Shown here: in pieces, positions 1 through 9,430 of the stretch
How the letters are laid out: each line of letters opens with the position of its first letter
How positions within the stretch are numbered: the stretch's first letter is position 1
NCBI RefSeq assembly: GCF_903645315.1
Contig: NZ_CAHJXL010000001.1
Coordinates: forward strand, 744,001-808,000
Source of the DNA: Victivallis sp. Marseille-Q1083
GTDB lineage: Bacteria > Verrucomicrobiota > Lentisphaeria > Victivallales > Victivallaceae
Direction: 5' to 3'
Length of the DNA stretch: 64,000 bases
The notes under the pieces: model-generated
Database searches by the model: none
What the model was told of the DNA's origin: nothing
Seen by the model: only the letters and a program-made list of their open reading frames with translations
Program-made: the position numbers and the translations under genes

Positions 1-2059
1 TGCCGCCGACCCGGGGCCGCGGGCCGTAACCGGCCGCGGTCAAATCCCGGAACAATTTCCTGGAATCTTCCACAATCCGGCCATTCTCGTCCAGCGTCAG
101 AACCGAAAATCCCTTCCAGAAGCGTTGGAAAAATGGCGAAACCGGATTGCTGCCGGGCTGCGCCAGTTCGGCGGCGATGCAGCCGCCGCGCGCGTAAGCG
201 CCGCCGAAGTATTTCCAGAACAGTTCATAGGGCAATCCCAGCTCTTCCGCAATCGGCAATCGGCCGACCGGTCCGTAAAAACGGGCGCGGATGAAACGAT
301 CCGAAGCGGTCTTCAATTCAAAGCCGGGAAACACTTTCAGATCGGGACCGGAAACCGCCCGGCATTCTTCTTCCAGCCGCTGCCACTCTTCCGCGGTCAG
401 TTCGCCCCAATCATCGGAATAGACCAGAAAATCCAATCCACTTTCCCGTGCCGACCGCGCCATGGCCGCCACCGAATCCAGCCCATCAGTGTAGGCGGAA
501 TGCAGGCCGATCAAACCGGTTCTCATCCGCCGGGGCGATTCGATTGCCGGCAGGCACTCCCCTTCCGGCGGACAATGGCTCCGGGCGGCAACCGCTTCCG
601 GCGAAGTCAAAAATTTCCCCTGGCCGGCGATGAACAATTCCGCCAGTTCGGTAAAACAGCCGACCGTATCGCTGTTGAATTCCAATTCCAGCGTTCCATT
701 TACCACCGCTTCCGGCGGCAAATCCAGCCAGACCAGCCGCGGTCCCGCCGCCCGGCCGAAATCCGGCAGCGGCCATTCTCCCAGCGATACAACCTGGTCA
801 TCCCGGACGATCCCGACCTTCAACTTGCCAGCTTGACCGGCATCAAGTTTCCACAGCGCCATTCCCAGCCGCAGCGCAACGGCGGGCAACCGGTCGAACC
901 GGTAACGAAACGGTGCTTCCGCCGTCCGGCGCGAATGGAAGGCGGTTGGATGGAAGGCGGACAATTCCGGGCGCGCCCGGACCACTCCGCCGCGATGGCC
1001 ATACCCCCGTTCGGCTGAGTAAGGCAGATCGAAAATCGAACCGGCATCGATACAGTGGATAACGCTGTAATCGTCCACCGCCAAATCATCCAGCACCAAT
1101 TGATACCATTGCGGCAATTTCGACAGAACCGGCAAGTTACCGGTCGCTTCCGCCGCGGGAAGTTCAGGCACCGCCGGCCGTAGCGGCAACTGCCGGCAAT
1201 TGGCAGCCAGATATTGGAACAATTGGTCCATCAACCGCAAACCGTTGCCTTTTTCCAGCACCATTCCCTCGCTGACCGCCCAGTGATAGGCGTCGTAGAA
1301 GAAATAGCGCGACGAAGTGCTGAATATTGCCAGCTTGCCGGCCCCGACCGGACGAATGGCCAGCAGCGGCGGCGCTTCCTTCCACCAGCCCGGCTCCGGC
1401 GTCCCGCACAACAGTTTTTCCGCCGATGTCGTGAAGGCCGCCGGTTCGCCGCGCACCGCCACCCCCCAATCGTCGGAACCCCGCATCGTATAAGTTTGAA
1501 TCGTATGCCACGAGCTGTCCAGCGGCAATATCAGCGCATTGATGCCGGCGGTGACGGGGTGGCCCTGGGCCAGGTTGCCGGTCGTAAGAAGGCGGTAGGG
1601 CAACCCCCGCCAGTCGATAAAGGTGTGAGCCGGATCATAGGGAATTTCGTTGCCCAGTGCCGCGCCGTACGGTTCCAGAAACGGTTGAAGCTGTGTATGA
1701 AATTCACCCCCGGTGTAATAACTCGGTTCGGCAATCACCAATACCGCACCGCCGCGCCGCATATAACGGTCCAACGCCGCAGCCAACCCGGGACCGATGG
1801 CCCGGCTGCCGGGATAGAGCTGCGGAATCATGCCGACGATCACGGCGTACTGTTCCAAAGTTTCCGGCTTCACCCGCTGATAGTAATCGAAAAACAGCTC
1901 GTAACCGGCCGCCCGGTATCTTTCCACCGCTTTTTGATCCAGACCGTCCAAACCCTGATTGGCACAGTCGCTGCCGGCCAAGCACAAGACCGGCAGCGAC
2001 TCGCCGCCAAACCCGGCAGACATCGTCAATAACAGAATCAATGCTATTATTATTTTCAT
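1..2059 (-). CDS. secreted protein with ThuA-like N-terminal part and PHP-like C-terminal part (3' end off window)
   Basis: An open frame runs from an ATG at 2059 to the left edge, about 686 codons with no stop. It starts MKIIIALILLLTMSAGFGG, a typical signal peptide, so the product is probably exported. Residues of about 25-230 read like a class I glutamine-amidotransferase or ThuA-type fold: runs such as YAVIVGMIPQLY, YMRRGGAVLVIAEP and VGAGKLAIFSTSSRYFF resemble proteins that test whether a site is 'opened'. Near residue 520 LHSAYTDG, followed by ESGLDFLVYSDDW, resembles the first metal motif of PHP phosphoesterases, but only one His is visible there. It lies 60 bp downstream of a pseudopilin gene on the same strand, probably co-transcribed. 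Substrate is unknown. The frame is supported by amino-acid composition and third-position GC; the domain names are inferred by eye. Confidence 0.7.
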   Translation of the reverse strand, partial: MKIIIALILLLTMSAGFGGESLPVLCLAGSDCANQGLDGLDQKAVERYRAAGYELFFDYYQRVKPETLEQYAVIVGMIPQLYPGSRAIGPGLAAALDRYMRRGGAVLVIAEPSYYTGGEFHTQLQPFLEPYGAALGNEIPYDPAHTFIDWRGLPYRLLTTGNLAQGHPVTAGINALILPLDSSWHTIQTYTMRGSDDWGVAVRGEPAAFTTSAEKLLCGTPEPGWWKEAPPLLAIRPVGAGKLAIFSTSSRYFFYDAYHWAVSEGMVLEKGNGLRLMDQLFQYLAANCRQLPLRPAVPELPAAEATGNLPVLSKLPQWYQLVLDDLAVDDYSVIHCIDAGSIFDLPYSAERGYGHRGGVVRARPELSAFHPTAFHSRRTAEAPFRYRFDRLPAVALRLGMALWKLDAGQAGKLKVGIVRDDQVVSLGEWPLPDFGRAAGPRLVWLDLPPEAVVNGTLELEFNSDTVGCFTELAELFIAGQGKFLTSPEAVAARSHCPPEGECLPAIESPRRMRTGLIGLHSAYTDGLDSVAAMARSARESGLDFLVYSDDWGELTAEEWQRLEEECRAVSGPDLKVFPGFELKTASDRFIRARFYGPVGRLPIAEELGLPYELFWKYFGGAYARGGCIAAELAQPGSNPVSPFFQRFWKGFSVLTLDENGRIVEDSRKLFRDLTAAGYGPRPRVGG

Positions 2060-2119
2060 CGTCTTTTCTTTCTCCCATCGTCCGGCCGTTCAAGCAGCCG
2101 GACACCGGGCGGATTCGCT

Positions 2120-2845
2120 CTAGGGATTGCCGGTTACGCCCTTGAAACTCCACCATTCACGGCCGTCGTTCCATTTGTTGATTAAGGCGGTGAAGCTGCG
2201 ATAGTCGGCATGGCCGTCGACCCAGGCCAGGTTCTTACCGTTGCTGTGACGCGTCGCCGTCAGAATATAATCCTGCCCGCTGCCGCCATCGTCCAGCCGA
2301 ATGCTTTCCTCCGGGAAATAAAGCCATTGCCGGGATCCCCAGACACAGAGCGGCGATCCCAGCGCATTGTCGCCCATCATGATGGTGGAGGCCGGGTCCG
2401 GCACCGAGGTCATTTTGCAACTGATCGTCTCCGGCAACCCGGGGTCGATGAAACCATTCCAATGCATGATATACAGATTCAACCCGTAACTGATATCCTC
2501 CTTCAATCCGCGGGAAACCGTAGTCGGGCAAAACATCACGTCGGCGATTTTTTCCATTTCGTACATTGACGTCATTTCCTGACCGCCGATGTATGGATTC
2601 AGCAGATTATGCCAATACAGCCATGCGTCTCCCTTGGCGTTATGCTGTTGCCCGATCGGCAGGTAATCCGCGTTATCACCGGCATACATCACGGTCCCCA
2701 ACCCGAGTTGTTTGACATTGCCGAGGCATTTGATTTTCTGCGCCTGCGCTTTCGCTTTGCCCAACGCCGGCAGCAACATGCTAGCAAGAATGGCAATAAT
2801 AGCAATCACTACCAACAATTCAATCAATGTAAATCTTTTTTTCAT
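2120..2845 (-). CDS. pseudopilin-like protein with prepilin N-terminal cleavage/methylation motif
   Basis: A 241-aa protein. It begins [20 protein letters not shown], the prepilin peptidase site with the conserved Glu5 and the hydrophobic helix, followed by [20 protein letters not shown]. The globular part ends with RHSNGKNLAWVDGHADYRS, the H-x9-DG-type tail typical of the large pseudopilin families of Lentisphaerae and Planctomycetes. It is probably an envelope or surface protein; whether it joins a type II secretion pilus or is a stand-alone exported protein is not known. A Shine-Dalgarno-like AGAAAGGGA lies before the ATG at 2845. The secreted protein gene ending off the left edge follows 60 bp downstream. 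A second copy of this type lies at 54061-54792. Confidence 0.88.
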   Translation of the reverse strand: MKKRFTLIELLVVIAIIAILASMLLPALGKAKAQAQKIKCLGNVKQLGLGTVMYAGDNADYLPIGQQHNAKGDAWLYWHNLLNPYIGGQEMTSMYEMEKIADVMFCPTTVSRGLKEDISYGLNLYIMHWNGFIDPGLPETISCKMTSVPDPASTIMMGDNALGSPLCVWGSRQWLYFPEESIRLDDGGSGQDYILTATRHSNGKNLAWVDGHADYRSFTALINKWNDGREWWSFKGVTGNP

Positions 2846-3075
2846 TCCGGTTCCCTTTCTTTTTACTGGTTCGATAATTTCCCTCCAAATTGATTATTCG
2901 TTTGCAAATAATAAACGGAGGATTGAGTTTGCTGTCGAATTTCCCGCCGATTTGACGATGACAATCGTCATCTTTTTTATTTTTTAACTGAGTATAAACA
3001 CTACAAAGTTAATTATAGCAAAAAATTCCGCTAAAGTCAATCCCTCTGTCAATGATTTTCCAAAAATATATTGAG

Positions 3076-3872
3076 GGTCAATTGAAAAAGTAAACGCACC
3101 GCAGAAAATAGACAGCTTGCATTTAGTTAGTCGCAAGGAAGGAGGCCGCATTCAGTTTGACAAATAGAATAAGTTGTGTTTAATCTGCCGGAAAAGAGTT
3201 TTACAGATAATGATCCTTTTGGTATTGTCAAAAAGGCTATACATTCCCCCCTCCCCCGGGGAGGGGGGAGCGTTTAGTTTGACAAATGCGATGGCGAAAC
3301 AAGCAGAATCGGCTCGTCTGAAGATTGAAGCCTGGCTTCACTAGGGACGATCTCTTCAACAGATTGCCCGGCAGTTGGGCAAGTCGCGAACAACAATTTC
3401 CCGCGAAGTTTTCAGGAAAAATACGCACGAGAATCTTTTACTGCAATCCCTATTCTTCCCGGCAAAAGGGGAAAATAATCATCACAACCTTCGCAAAATG
3501 ATCCCCCAAAGGGAGAGATTTGGAACACTTCACGCAAGAAGACATCAATACAGTGGTATCGCATATCAATAGCCTTGCCAGGAGGAGCCTCAACGACGTA
3601 TCGGCAACCATACTCTTCAAAAAGCTTTACGGAAAGAAGGTTTTGGACAAGCTGGGCATTGAACACATCTGTGAAAAGGCGACTCATTTATTGCCCGACT
3701 TGATCGCTAAATAGTCCTTTCCTGCTTAAGGAAGGTTTGTCAAATTCATGGTGTGCGTTTACAATGTCCGAAAAATAGCCTGAACGTAACACCTTTGGCT
3801 AACTGAATGCACAAATTTTTGAGGGTGGGGACAGTTAATTTGACAAACGTGCGTTTACTTTTTCAATTGACC
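3076..3872. mobile_element. decayed IS30-type element or MITE-like remnant with terminal inverted repeats
   Basis: A 24-bp perfect inverted repeat starts GGTCAATTGAAAAAG at 3076-3099 and ends CTTTTTCAATTGACC at 3849-3872. A second, less exact pair lies inside (GCATTTAGTTAG at 3119-3130 against CTAACTGAATGC at 3800-3811), and TTTGACAAA is repeated near both ends. Between them lie two fragments of one IS30-family transposase. The 20-bp GC palindrome around 3246-3268 (CCCCTCCCC/GGGGAGGGG) is an extra hairpin. No target duplication was identified. The nesting suggests either one element with extended ends or one element inserted in another. Confidence 0.6.
3291..3714 (+). pseudogene. IS30-family transposase remnant (N- and C-terminal pieces, middle deleted)
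   Basis: From the ATG at 3291 the frame reads MAKQAESARLKIEAWLH, then a TAG, then GRSLQQIARQLGKSRTTIS and REVFRKNT, which is the HTH_38 DNA-binding domain of IS30 transposases. About 200 residues of the catalytic core are missing. The sequence resumes with KGENNHHNLRKMIP, the IS30 region that carries the catalytic Glu, then shifts frame by one base in a C run (about 3501-3505) and continues KGRDLEHFTQEDINTVV to KLGIEHI, the usual C-terminus. It cannot encode a working transposase. Confidence 0.65.
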
Positions 3873-3896
3873 AAAATATTTCTTTTCTTTCTTTTT

Positions 3897-4805
3897 CTAC
3901 CTTTTTTTGATTTCCGCCGGGGTCGCCCGATAAGCACGCGGCGAGACCCGGTAAAACGCTTTGAATTTTTTCGAAAAATAATTGGCGTCGTTGAATCCGC
4001 AACGCAGTGCCACTTCCGAGATGCTCAACCATTCCGATTCCAGCAGCCGGGCGGCATGCTGGAGCCGCAACCGGATCAGATAACCGATCGGGGAACAACC
4101 GGTCGCCGCTTTGAACAACCGCAACAGATTGTTCGGCGAGGTGGCCGCCAGCCGGGCGATGCGTTCCAGCGTCCATTCGGCGGTAAAATCTTCTTCCAGC
4201 CGGCTGATCACCTTCCCCAGCCGCAGCAGGGCATTGGCATTGCCGGTCTGCAACGAGGAATATTGCCGGGAAAACAAAATAATCAATTCCAGCAGTCCGC
4301 TGAAGGCGGCTGCTTCAAAGCCGTCGCGCTGTGCCTCCAATTCCAGCTTCAACGCCTCGATTCGCGCCGCCACCGCTGCCAGCAATTGCGGCTCCAGGTG
4401 CAGACGGTACCGGAAAATACGCCGGGAACGCAAGCGCGGTTCCAATTGAAACAGCACATTGTAACCGGGCAGCCGACGCAGGAAGGCAGACGGCAGCGGC
4501 AGGAGCGACGCGTCGAATTGGACATTCAACAGCGCCAATGTGCCGCGTTCGCGAAAAGCGTGTTCTGAAAATCCCTGCAGCACGAAGACATCGCCGGCCG
4601 CTACCGGATATTCGATTTCATTGATGACCTGGACACCGCGGCCGGCAGCGACGACGACCAGTTCGGTGAAATCATGATAGTGCATGGTGCCGGTCAGATC
4701 GAAGGCATGTTGGGAATACGGCCGGCCGTCCACCGTCTGCACCGCAATCGGACACCGGGGAAACTGAAAATAATTTTTTCCGAATGCTTGAACGCTTTTT
4801 TTCAT
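3897..4805 (-). CDS. AraC-family transcriptional regulator
   Basis: A 302-aa protein. The N-terminal half looks like an AraC cupin sensor domain: HYHDFTELVVVAAGRG and VAAGDVFVLQGFSEHAF fit the beta-barrel sugar-binding fold. The C-terminal hundred residues carry two helix-turn-helix motifs (WTLERIARLAATSPNNLLRL and SISEVALRCGFNDANYFSKK, then FKAFYRVSPRAYR), the AraC/XylS signature. It is divergent from the xylose-isomerase-like/sugar-kinase pair with 153 bp between starts, so it most likely controls that pair and itself in response to the pathway sugar. The ligand is unknown. Confidence 0.9.
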   Translation of the reverse strand: MKKSVQAFGKNYFQFPRCPIAVQTVDGRPYSQHAFDLTGTMHYHDFTELVVVAAGRGVQVINEIEYPVAAGDVFVLQGFSEHAFRERGTLALLNVQFDASLLPLPSAFLRRLPGYNVLFQLEPRLRSRRIFRYRLHLEPQLLAAVAARIEALKLELEAQRDGFEAAAFSGLLELIILFSRQYSSLQTGNANALLRLGKVISRLEEDFTAEWTLERIARLAATSPNNLLRLFKAATGCSPIGYLIRLRLQHAARLLESEWLSISEVALRCGFNDANYFSKKFKAFYRVSPRAYRATPAEIKKR

Positions 4806-4958
4806 TGTGGTGATATCATACCTGTTTTTGGTGATTTAATCAAGGTTATTTGCCGTAAAATCGCTATAATTAATAGAAAAGCAGCGGTCAGCGCCGGATT
4901 TCGGCCGGGTAAAAATGTCCGCTTCATCATTGATGATTTTGTTCAGAAAGGAATTGTC
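4806..4958. promoter_or_regulatory. divergent promoter region between AraC regulator and sugar operon
   Basis: Between the two start codons lies an AT-rich 153 bp. For the rightward operon a perfect TATAAT sits at 4865-4870, with a poor -35 match 17 bp upstream (AAGGTT, 4842-4847). A good -10 with a weak -35 is usual for AraC-activated promoters. A ribosome site AGAAAGGA (4945-4952) precedes the ATG at 4959. No clear repeat for the regulator was identified. Confidence 0.5.
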
Positions 4959-6080
4959 ATGGACTTCAATCGAGCTTGCGTCACCCGCCGTTCAATGCCG
5001 TTCTGGTGCGTCAACAACCCGCTCGGCGACCCGTTCGGCGGCCCGGTCCTCGACCGGCTGGACTCTCCGGCCGTCGCCGAGTTGCTCGCCTGGGCCGGCA
5101 ACGAAGGTTACATTGAAGCCACCAGTTACCATGACGACGATCTGGTGCCGTGGAATCCGGACCAGCCGGAAGACGACCTCGATCCCGGCAGTCCGGTTTA
5201 CCGGCGGTTGCGCCAAATCAAAGTCATCCTTGACGGAGCTGGCTTAACGGTACACGCCTCCATCTGCAACCTGCACGGACACAAATTGTTCCGCAACGGC
5301 GGCCTGTGCAATCCGGATCCCGCCATCCGGCAACTGGCCCGGCAAAAAGTGGAACGCACGCTGCGCATCGGCTCCCTGCTGGGAGCGGACTACTACGTTT
5401 ACTGGGTGGCCCGCGACGGCTTCGAAGTGCCGGTCAGCACCGATTGGAAACATGTTTACGACTGGCTGGCCGAAGGGCTCAACCACGTGACCGACTACAT
5501 CGACCAACAGCAGTTGACCAATTATCTCGGCGCCACGATCGAACCCAAGCCCAACGAACCGCGCGGCCAGATGTTTCTGCCGACCAGCGGCCACGCGGCC
5601 GGTTTCATTCTCGGCAAACTGAACAAGCCGGATTTCTGGGGCGTCAACCCGGAATTGCTGCAGCATGAAAGCATGTGCCTCCTGAACGCAGTGATGACCG
5701 TCGGTTATCTCTGCAGCCTGAACAAGCTGAAATTCCTGCATTTCGGTAGCCAGATCAAGGCGCAGTTCGACAACGATTTTCCGCCATTGACCGGTCCGGA
5801 AGGCTTGAAAGAGACCGTCTTCCTGTTCTACGCGCTCAACCGGATCGGCTGGCGAGGCGTCGTCGAATATGATTGTCACATGCTGCGCAGCGAAGGCAAT
5901 CTGGACGACCCGGTCGGCTGCCGGAAACAATTCATCCTCGATTGCACGATGGCGCTGTCCATGGCGCTGCAACTGGCCGACCGCATCCGGACACCGTCGG
6001 ACACCCGGTCGCAAACCGCAGCGGACCTGGCCGGCATTCGTGAATTGTGCAACCTGGCCGAAGTGGAGCTCAGGCGATGA
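4959..6080 (+). CDS. xylose-isomerase-like sugar isomerase (TIM barrel)
   Basis: A 373-aa protein that resembles the shorter, actinobacterial type of D-xylose isomerase. Matching motifs are SYHDDDLVPW (catalytic His and Asp), IEPKPNEPRG (metal Glu and Lys), VNPELLQHESM (Glu and His), FDND (paired Asp) and the final Asp in EYDCHM. In the HID segment of true xylose isomerases this protein has HFG, so one metal-ligand Asp appears to be absent and the substrate may differ from xylose. The frame is open upstream to 4674, but the ATG at 4959 has a good ribosome site (AGAAAGGA) and starts where the homology starts. It overlaps the sugar kinase gene by ATGA and is probably induced through the divergent AraC protein. 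Expected role: cytoplasmic aldose-ketose isomerisation before phosphorylation. Confidence 0.82.
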   Translation: MDFNRACVTRRSMPFWCVNNPLGDPFGGPVLDRLDSPAVAELLAWAGNEGYIEATSYHDDDLVPWNPDQPEDDLDPGSPVYRRLRQIKVILDGAGLTVHASICNLHGHKLFRNGGLCNPDPAIRQLARQKVERTLRIGSLLGADYYVYWVARDGFEVPVSTDWKHVYDWLAEGLNHVTDYIDQQQLTNYLGATIEPKPNEPRGQMFLPTSGHAAGFILGKLNKPDFWGVNPELLQHESMCLLNAVMTVGYLCSLNKLKFLHFGSQIKAQFDNDFPPLTGPEGLKETVFLFYALNRIGWRGVVEYDCHMLRSEGNLDDPVGCRKQFILDCTMALSMALQLADRIRTPSDTRSQTAADLAGIRELCNLAEVELRR

Positions 6081-7591
6081 AACTCTTTCTGGGGTTCGAT
6101 GTCGGCACGCAGGGAATCAAGGCCGAACTGATCGATCCGGAGCGCGGAGAAATCGTCGGAAGCGGCGCCGTTCAATTCGGACTCGACTTGCCGGACTATC
6201 ACTCGCCGGACGGGCACCTGCCGTCCGGCGATCCCCTGGTGCGCCGGGCCGACCCGCGCATGTGGCTGGACGGAATGCGGCTGCTGTTGCGGCGCCTGGC
6301 AGCGGCCGGCTGGCCGCTGGCCGAGGTCGCCGGGCTTTCCGGAGCGGCCCAACAGCACGGTTCGGTTTATCTGGCCTCCCGGCAGCCGCTGCAATTCAGC
6401 CGCGCCGAAGCACCGATCTGGCTGGACCGCTCGACCTCGGCGGAATGCCGGGAACTGGAGGAACGTTTCGGCAAGCGCCTTCAGCAAGTCACCGGCAGCC
6501 CGGCCATCGAACGTTTCACCGGGCCGCAGATCCGGCATTTCGCCCATACCGCCCCGGTAGCCTATGCGCAGACAACCCGCATCCACCTGGTCAGTTCTTT
6601 TTTATGCAGTTGGCTCTGCGGCGGCGACGCCCCGGTCGACTACGGCGATGGCGCCGGCATGAACCTGTTGAATCTGGCGACCGGAAATTGGGATGAAGCG
6701 ATCACCGCCTTCACCGCCCCCGGCCTGCTGCCGAAATTGCCGGCGATCGTCCCGTCGACGACGACGGTCGGGACGCTGGCCTCCGAATTCCATACTTTCG
6801 GTTTGACGCCGGGAATTCCGGTCGTCGTCTGGAGCGGCGACAATCCATCCAGCCTGATCGGCGTCGGCGGCAGCACTCCCGGCTGTGGCGTCGTCAGTTT
6901 GGGAACCAGCGACACGCTGTTCGCCGCCATGCCGGAATTTCGAACTGATCCCGACGGTTATGGCCACATTTTCGGCAATCCGGCCGGCGGCTTCATGAGC
7001 CTGATCTGTTTTGCCAACGGTTCGCTGGCACGCGAACGGCTTCGGGAGCAATGTGGCGTCGACCGGCAATTCTTCGACGAAGGATTTCAGCAACTGAGTC
7101 CGCCGGGCAATGACGGCAAATTGCTGCTGCCATATTTCGAACCGGAAAATACGCCGCTGGTGCTGTCCGGCGGCGTCCAGGCCAATTTCGACCGGCACTC
7201 CGCCTCCCGGGCGGTTCTCATCCGGGCACTGCAGGAAGCGCAGGCGCTACGGATGAAACGGTATTCCGACTGGCTGCCGGAACCGTTTTCGCGCCTCCGC
7301 GTCACCGGCGGCGCGTCCCGCAGCCGCGGGTTCCGTCAAATCATCGCCGACGTGTTTCAAGTGCCGGTGGAATCCATTCAGGTTCCCGACTCGGCGGCGC
7401 TCGGCGCGGCACTCCGGGCCGCCAACGCCGTGGCCGGTATCCCGTTTCCCGAACTGTACGGTCGATTCTGCCGCCCGGTCGAAACCGTGCTGCCGCGCCG
7501 GGAATATGCGGAACTTTATCGCGCCATGTTGAAAAATTTTGCCGACTTCGAACGGCAGTACAGCGAAAAAATTTCCGGTTCATTCGCGTAA
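6077..7591 (+). CDS. FGGY-family carbohydrate kinase, xylulokinase type
   Basis: A 504-aa protein of the usual xylulokinase length. The N-terminus MKLFLGFDVGTQGIKAEL is the FGGY phosphate-1 motif (DxGTxxxK-like). GLSGAAQQHGSVYL matches the xylulokinase substrate region. VSLGTSDTLFA and RVTGGASRSRGFRQIIADVF match the C-terminal ATP-binding lobe with the GGxxxS signature. It starts at the ATG at 6077, overlapping the isomerase stop by four bases, so translation is coupled. The pair should carry out isomerase-then-kinase entry of a pentose or similar sugar into central metabolism. The exact ketose is not proven because the isomerase lacks one canonical residue. Confidence 0.85.
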   Translation: MKLFLGFDVGTQGIKAELIDPERGEIVGSGAVQFGLDLPDYHSPDGHLPSGDPLVRRADPRMWLDGMRLLLRRLAAAGWPLAEVAGLSGAAQQHGSVYLASRQPLQFSRAEAPIWLDRSTSAECRELEERFGKRLQQVTGSPAIERFTGPQIRHFAHTAPVAYAQTTRIHLVSSFLCSWLCGGDAPVDYGDGAGMNLLNLATGNWDEAITAFTAPGLLPKLPAIVPSTTTVGTLASEFHTFGLTPGIPVVVWSGDNPSSLIGVGGSTPGCGVVSLGTSDTLFAAMPEFRTDPDGYGHIFGNPAGGFMSLICFANGSLARERLREQCGVDRQFFDEGFQQLSPPGNDGKLLLPYFEPENTPLVLSGGVQANFDRHSASRAVLIRALQEAQALRMKRYSDWLPEPFSRLRVTGGASRSRGFRQIIADVFQVPVESIQVPDSAALGAALRAANAVAGIPFPELYGRFCRPVETVLPRREYAELYRAMLKNFADFERQYSEKISGSFA

Positions 7592-7594
7592 TTT

Positions 7595-7630
7595 GCCGCC
7601 CGTTGAATACAACCGTATCCGGCGGGCGGC
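7595..7630 (+). terminator. possible hairpin terminator after sugar kinase
   Basis: GCCGCCCG (7595-7602) and CGGGCGGC (7623-7630) are perfect inverted copies separated by 20 bases, four bases after the kinase stop. There is no T run, so it may only stabilise the message end. Confidence 0.3.
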
Positions 7631-7870
7631 TCAACGGCAGCCGACGCAGGAAAAATTCATTGGAACGCGACAAAGTGCCATTCCAAACTTGTAAACGGCG
7701 AACAATGGCATATGGTAGTCGCGAAATAGATTCGCACGCTATTTTCAACCGAAAAATCATCCGGTCAAACGGCCAAGCCGGAGGATCCGAGAAAACAGCT
7801 GCTCTTGAATCAGCGGGAAAGGGATCCGCCTCGGGCTTGTGCTTAACCGACTAACTGGGAAAAAAACATC

Positions 7871-9388
7871 ATGAATTTCATTCCGGAAACACCGGGTTCC
7901 ACTCCTAACTACTGGTGCACCTGGACATCGCAGAACTGGACTGTGGAGGAACGGCGGCAGGCCGCCCCACTGTTCAATGGCGACCAGGGAGCTTACACCG
8001 CCCGCGACAGCATCTATGAGGAACGCTTTTTCGGATCGAACGGCTGGGCGGAATTTTATGAACCGGTCCGCAGCGACCTTTACACGGTCCTCGACGACGG
8101 CTGGGACGTTCCGTTCGGTGTCCATCCCGACAAGAATCTCGCGAGCTTCGGCGCGGTTGAGCCGGACCGGGAACGTTTTCACTCCTGCCGCGGCAGCGCG
8201 GCCGAACGGCTGGCCATGCTGAATACGCTTTTCAGGCAGCGCGGCTGGCGGGGCGCCGGGCTCTGGATCGCCGCGCATGCAGCGGGAGAAGACAATTCCC
8301 GCCGTTTTTCCGAAGAAGAACTTCGGCAATACTGGCAAACCCGTTTGGAATGGTGCGCCGCATCCGGAATCAATTACTGGAAGGTCGATTGGGGCGTGCA
8401 CAGCCACGATCTGGAATTCCGGCGCATGCAGACGGGACTCGGCCGCCGCTTCGCCCCGGCACTGAACATCGAGCACTGTATCCCGATGGGGCCGCTGAAC
8501 GGGCTGTCCTTTACGGATTGCGCGGCGGAAGGCAGTGGAAGGTTTGCCGACGGCGGCCAGATTCCGGCACTGCTCCGGGAACTGCTGTCCTTCAGCGCAA
8601 TCACCCGGGTCTACGATACTGTCGTACCGCTGGCGCAAGCGACGACCCTGGACCGGACGGCCTTCTGCCTTGCCTGCCGGCCGGTCGGCCTGCTGAATCT
8701 GGAAGATGAAGTTTATATGGCCGCGGCCCTCGGCTGCACATTCGGGGCAATGCGGGCACCGGACTGGACCAATCTCAGTTGCGACAGAGTCGTCAACTGC
8801 CGGAAGCGGGGCATTGAAGTCGTACGGGCCGCCAATTGGCAGCGGCTCGCTCCCGCCTTTCCCGGAACGGAACCGGCCATCTCCAATACGGTGCTGTATG
8901 ACGAATGGTTCTATGAACCGGAAACCATCTGGGACGGCAGATGCTGGGGAAAAACGATCCGCCAAGGGGCTCCCGCCGCGGTCGCCCGCAATACGGCGCT
9001 GCCAACGGCCAGCGGCCCCGAACTGCCCTATCTTGCCGCTTCGCGTCACCCCGGCGGCGCCTATGCGATCGCGGTTCTCCCACGGACCGGGACGGCGCAG
9101 GGATTTCACGGAACGGACTGCGATGTTTTTGCCGATCCCGGAGATTGGGTGGAAAATATAGGCCTTTTCGGCAACTTCCGCAATTTCGCCATTCGTACGG
9201 GAGTCCGGCCCAAACAGATCTGGTTACAAGATCTCGCCGTCCGAGACAACGCTCAGGATGTCACAGAACGGATTCATTTTCAGGACGGCGTCCTGTCTTT
9301 GTCCGGCAGTTTGGTTCGGGAATGTTCCCTTCAGAATACTCCTTCTGAAGCACAACCCGGCCTTCTGCTGCATTTGTCCATAGTTTAA
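7871..9388 (+). CDS. melibiase-like (GH36/GH27-type) glycoside hydrolase homologue
   Basis: A 505-aa protein without a signal peptide. The sequence fits an alpha-galactosidase-like TIM barrel: YTVLDDGWDVPFGVHPDKN early on, GLWIAAHAAGE, then NYWKVDWGVHSHDLEF, whose K-x-D-W resembles the nucleophile strand of clan GH-D enzymes. FTDCAAEGSGRFADGG may carry the second acid. The C-terminal 120 residues look like a beta-sandwich (PYLAASRHPGGAYAIAVLP). It follows the sugar kinase by 280 bp on the same strand and may supply the sugar for that pathway. The substrate cannot be read from the sequence, and the family call is by motif resemblance only. The start is supported by the run GGGAAAAAAACATC before the ATG, a weak ribosome site. 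Confidence 0.6.
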   Translation: MNFIPETPGSTPNYWCTWTSQNWTVEERRQAAPLFNGDQGAYTARDSIYEERFFGSNGWAEFYEPVRSDLYTVLDDGWDVPFGVHPDKNLASFGAVEPDRERFHSCRGSAAERLAMLNTLFRQRGWRGAGLWIAAHAAGEDNSRRFSEEELRQYWQTRLEWCAASGINYWKVDWGVHSHDLEFRRMQTGLGRRFAPALNIEHCIPMGPLNGLSFTDCAAEGSGRFADGGQIPALLRELLSFSAITRVYDTVVPLAQATTLDRTAFCLACRPVGLLNLEDEVYMAAALGCTFGAMRAPDWTNLSCDRVVNCRKRGIEVVRAANWQRLAPAFPGTEPAISNTVLYDEWFYEPETIWDGRCWGKTIRQGAPAAVARNTALPTASGPELPYLAASRHPGGAYAIAVLPRTGTAQGFHGTDCDVFADPGDWVENIGLFGNFRNFAIRTGVRPKQIWLQDLAVRDNAQDVTERIHFQDGVLSLSGSLVRECSLQNTPSEAQPGLLLHLSIV

Positions 9389-9430
9389 GCACCGGTTTCC
9401 GCTGCCGTGGCTTCATTCCGGTATCAGCCC

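Noticed and set aside
4674-4958. Upstream in-frame extension of the isomerase-like gene
   Set aside because: The residues lack homology, overlap the regulator gene and promoter, and the ATG at 4959 has a good ribosome site.
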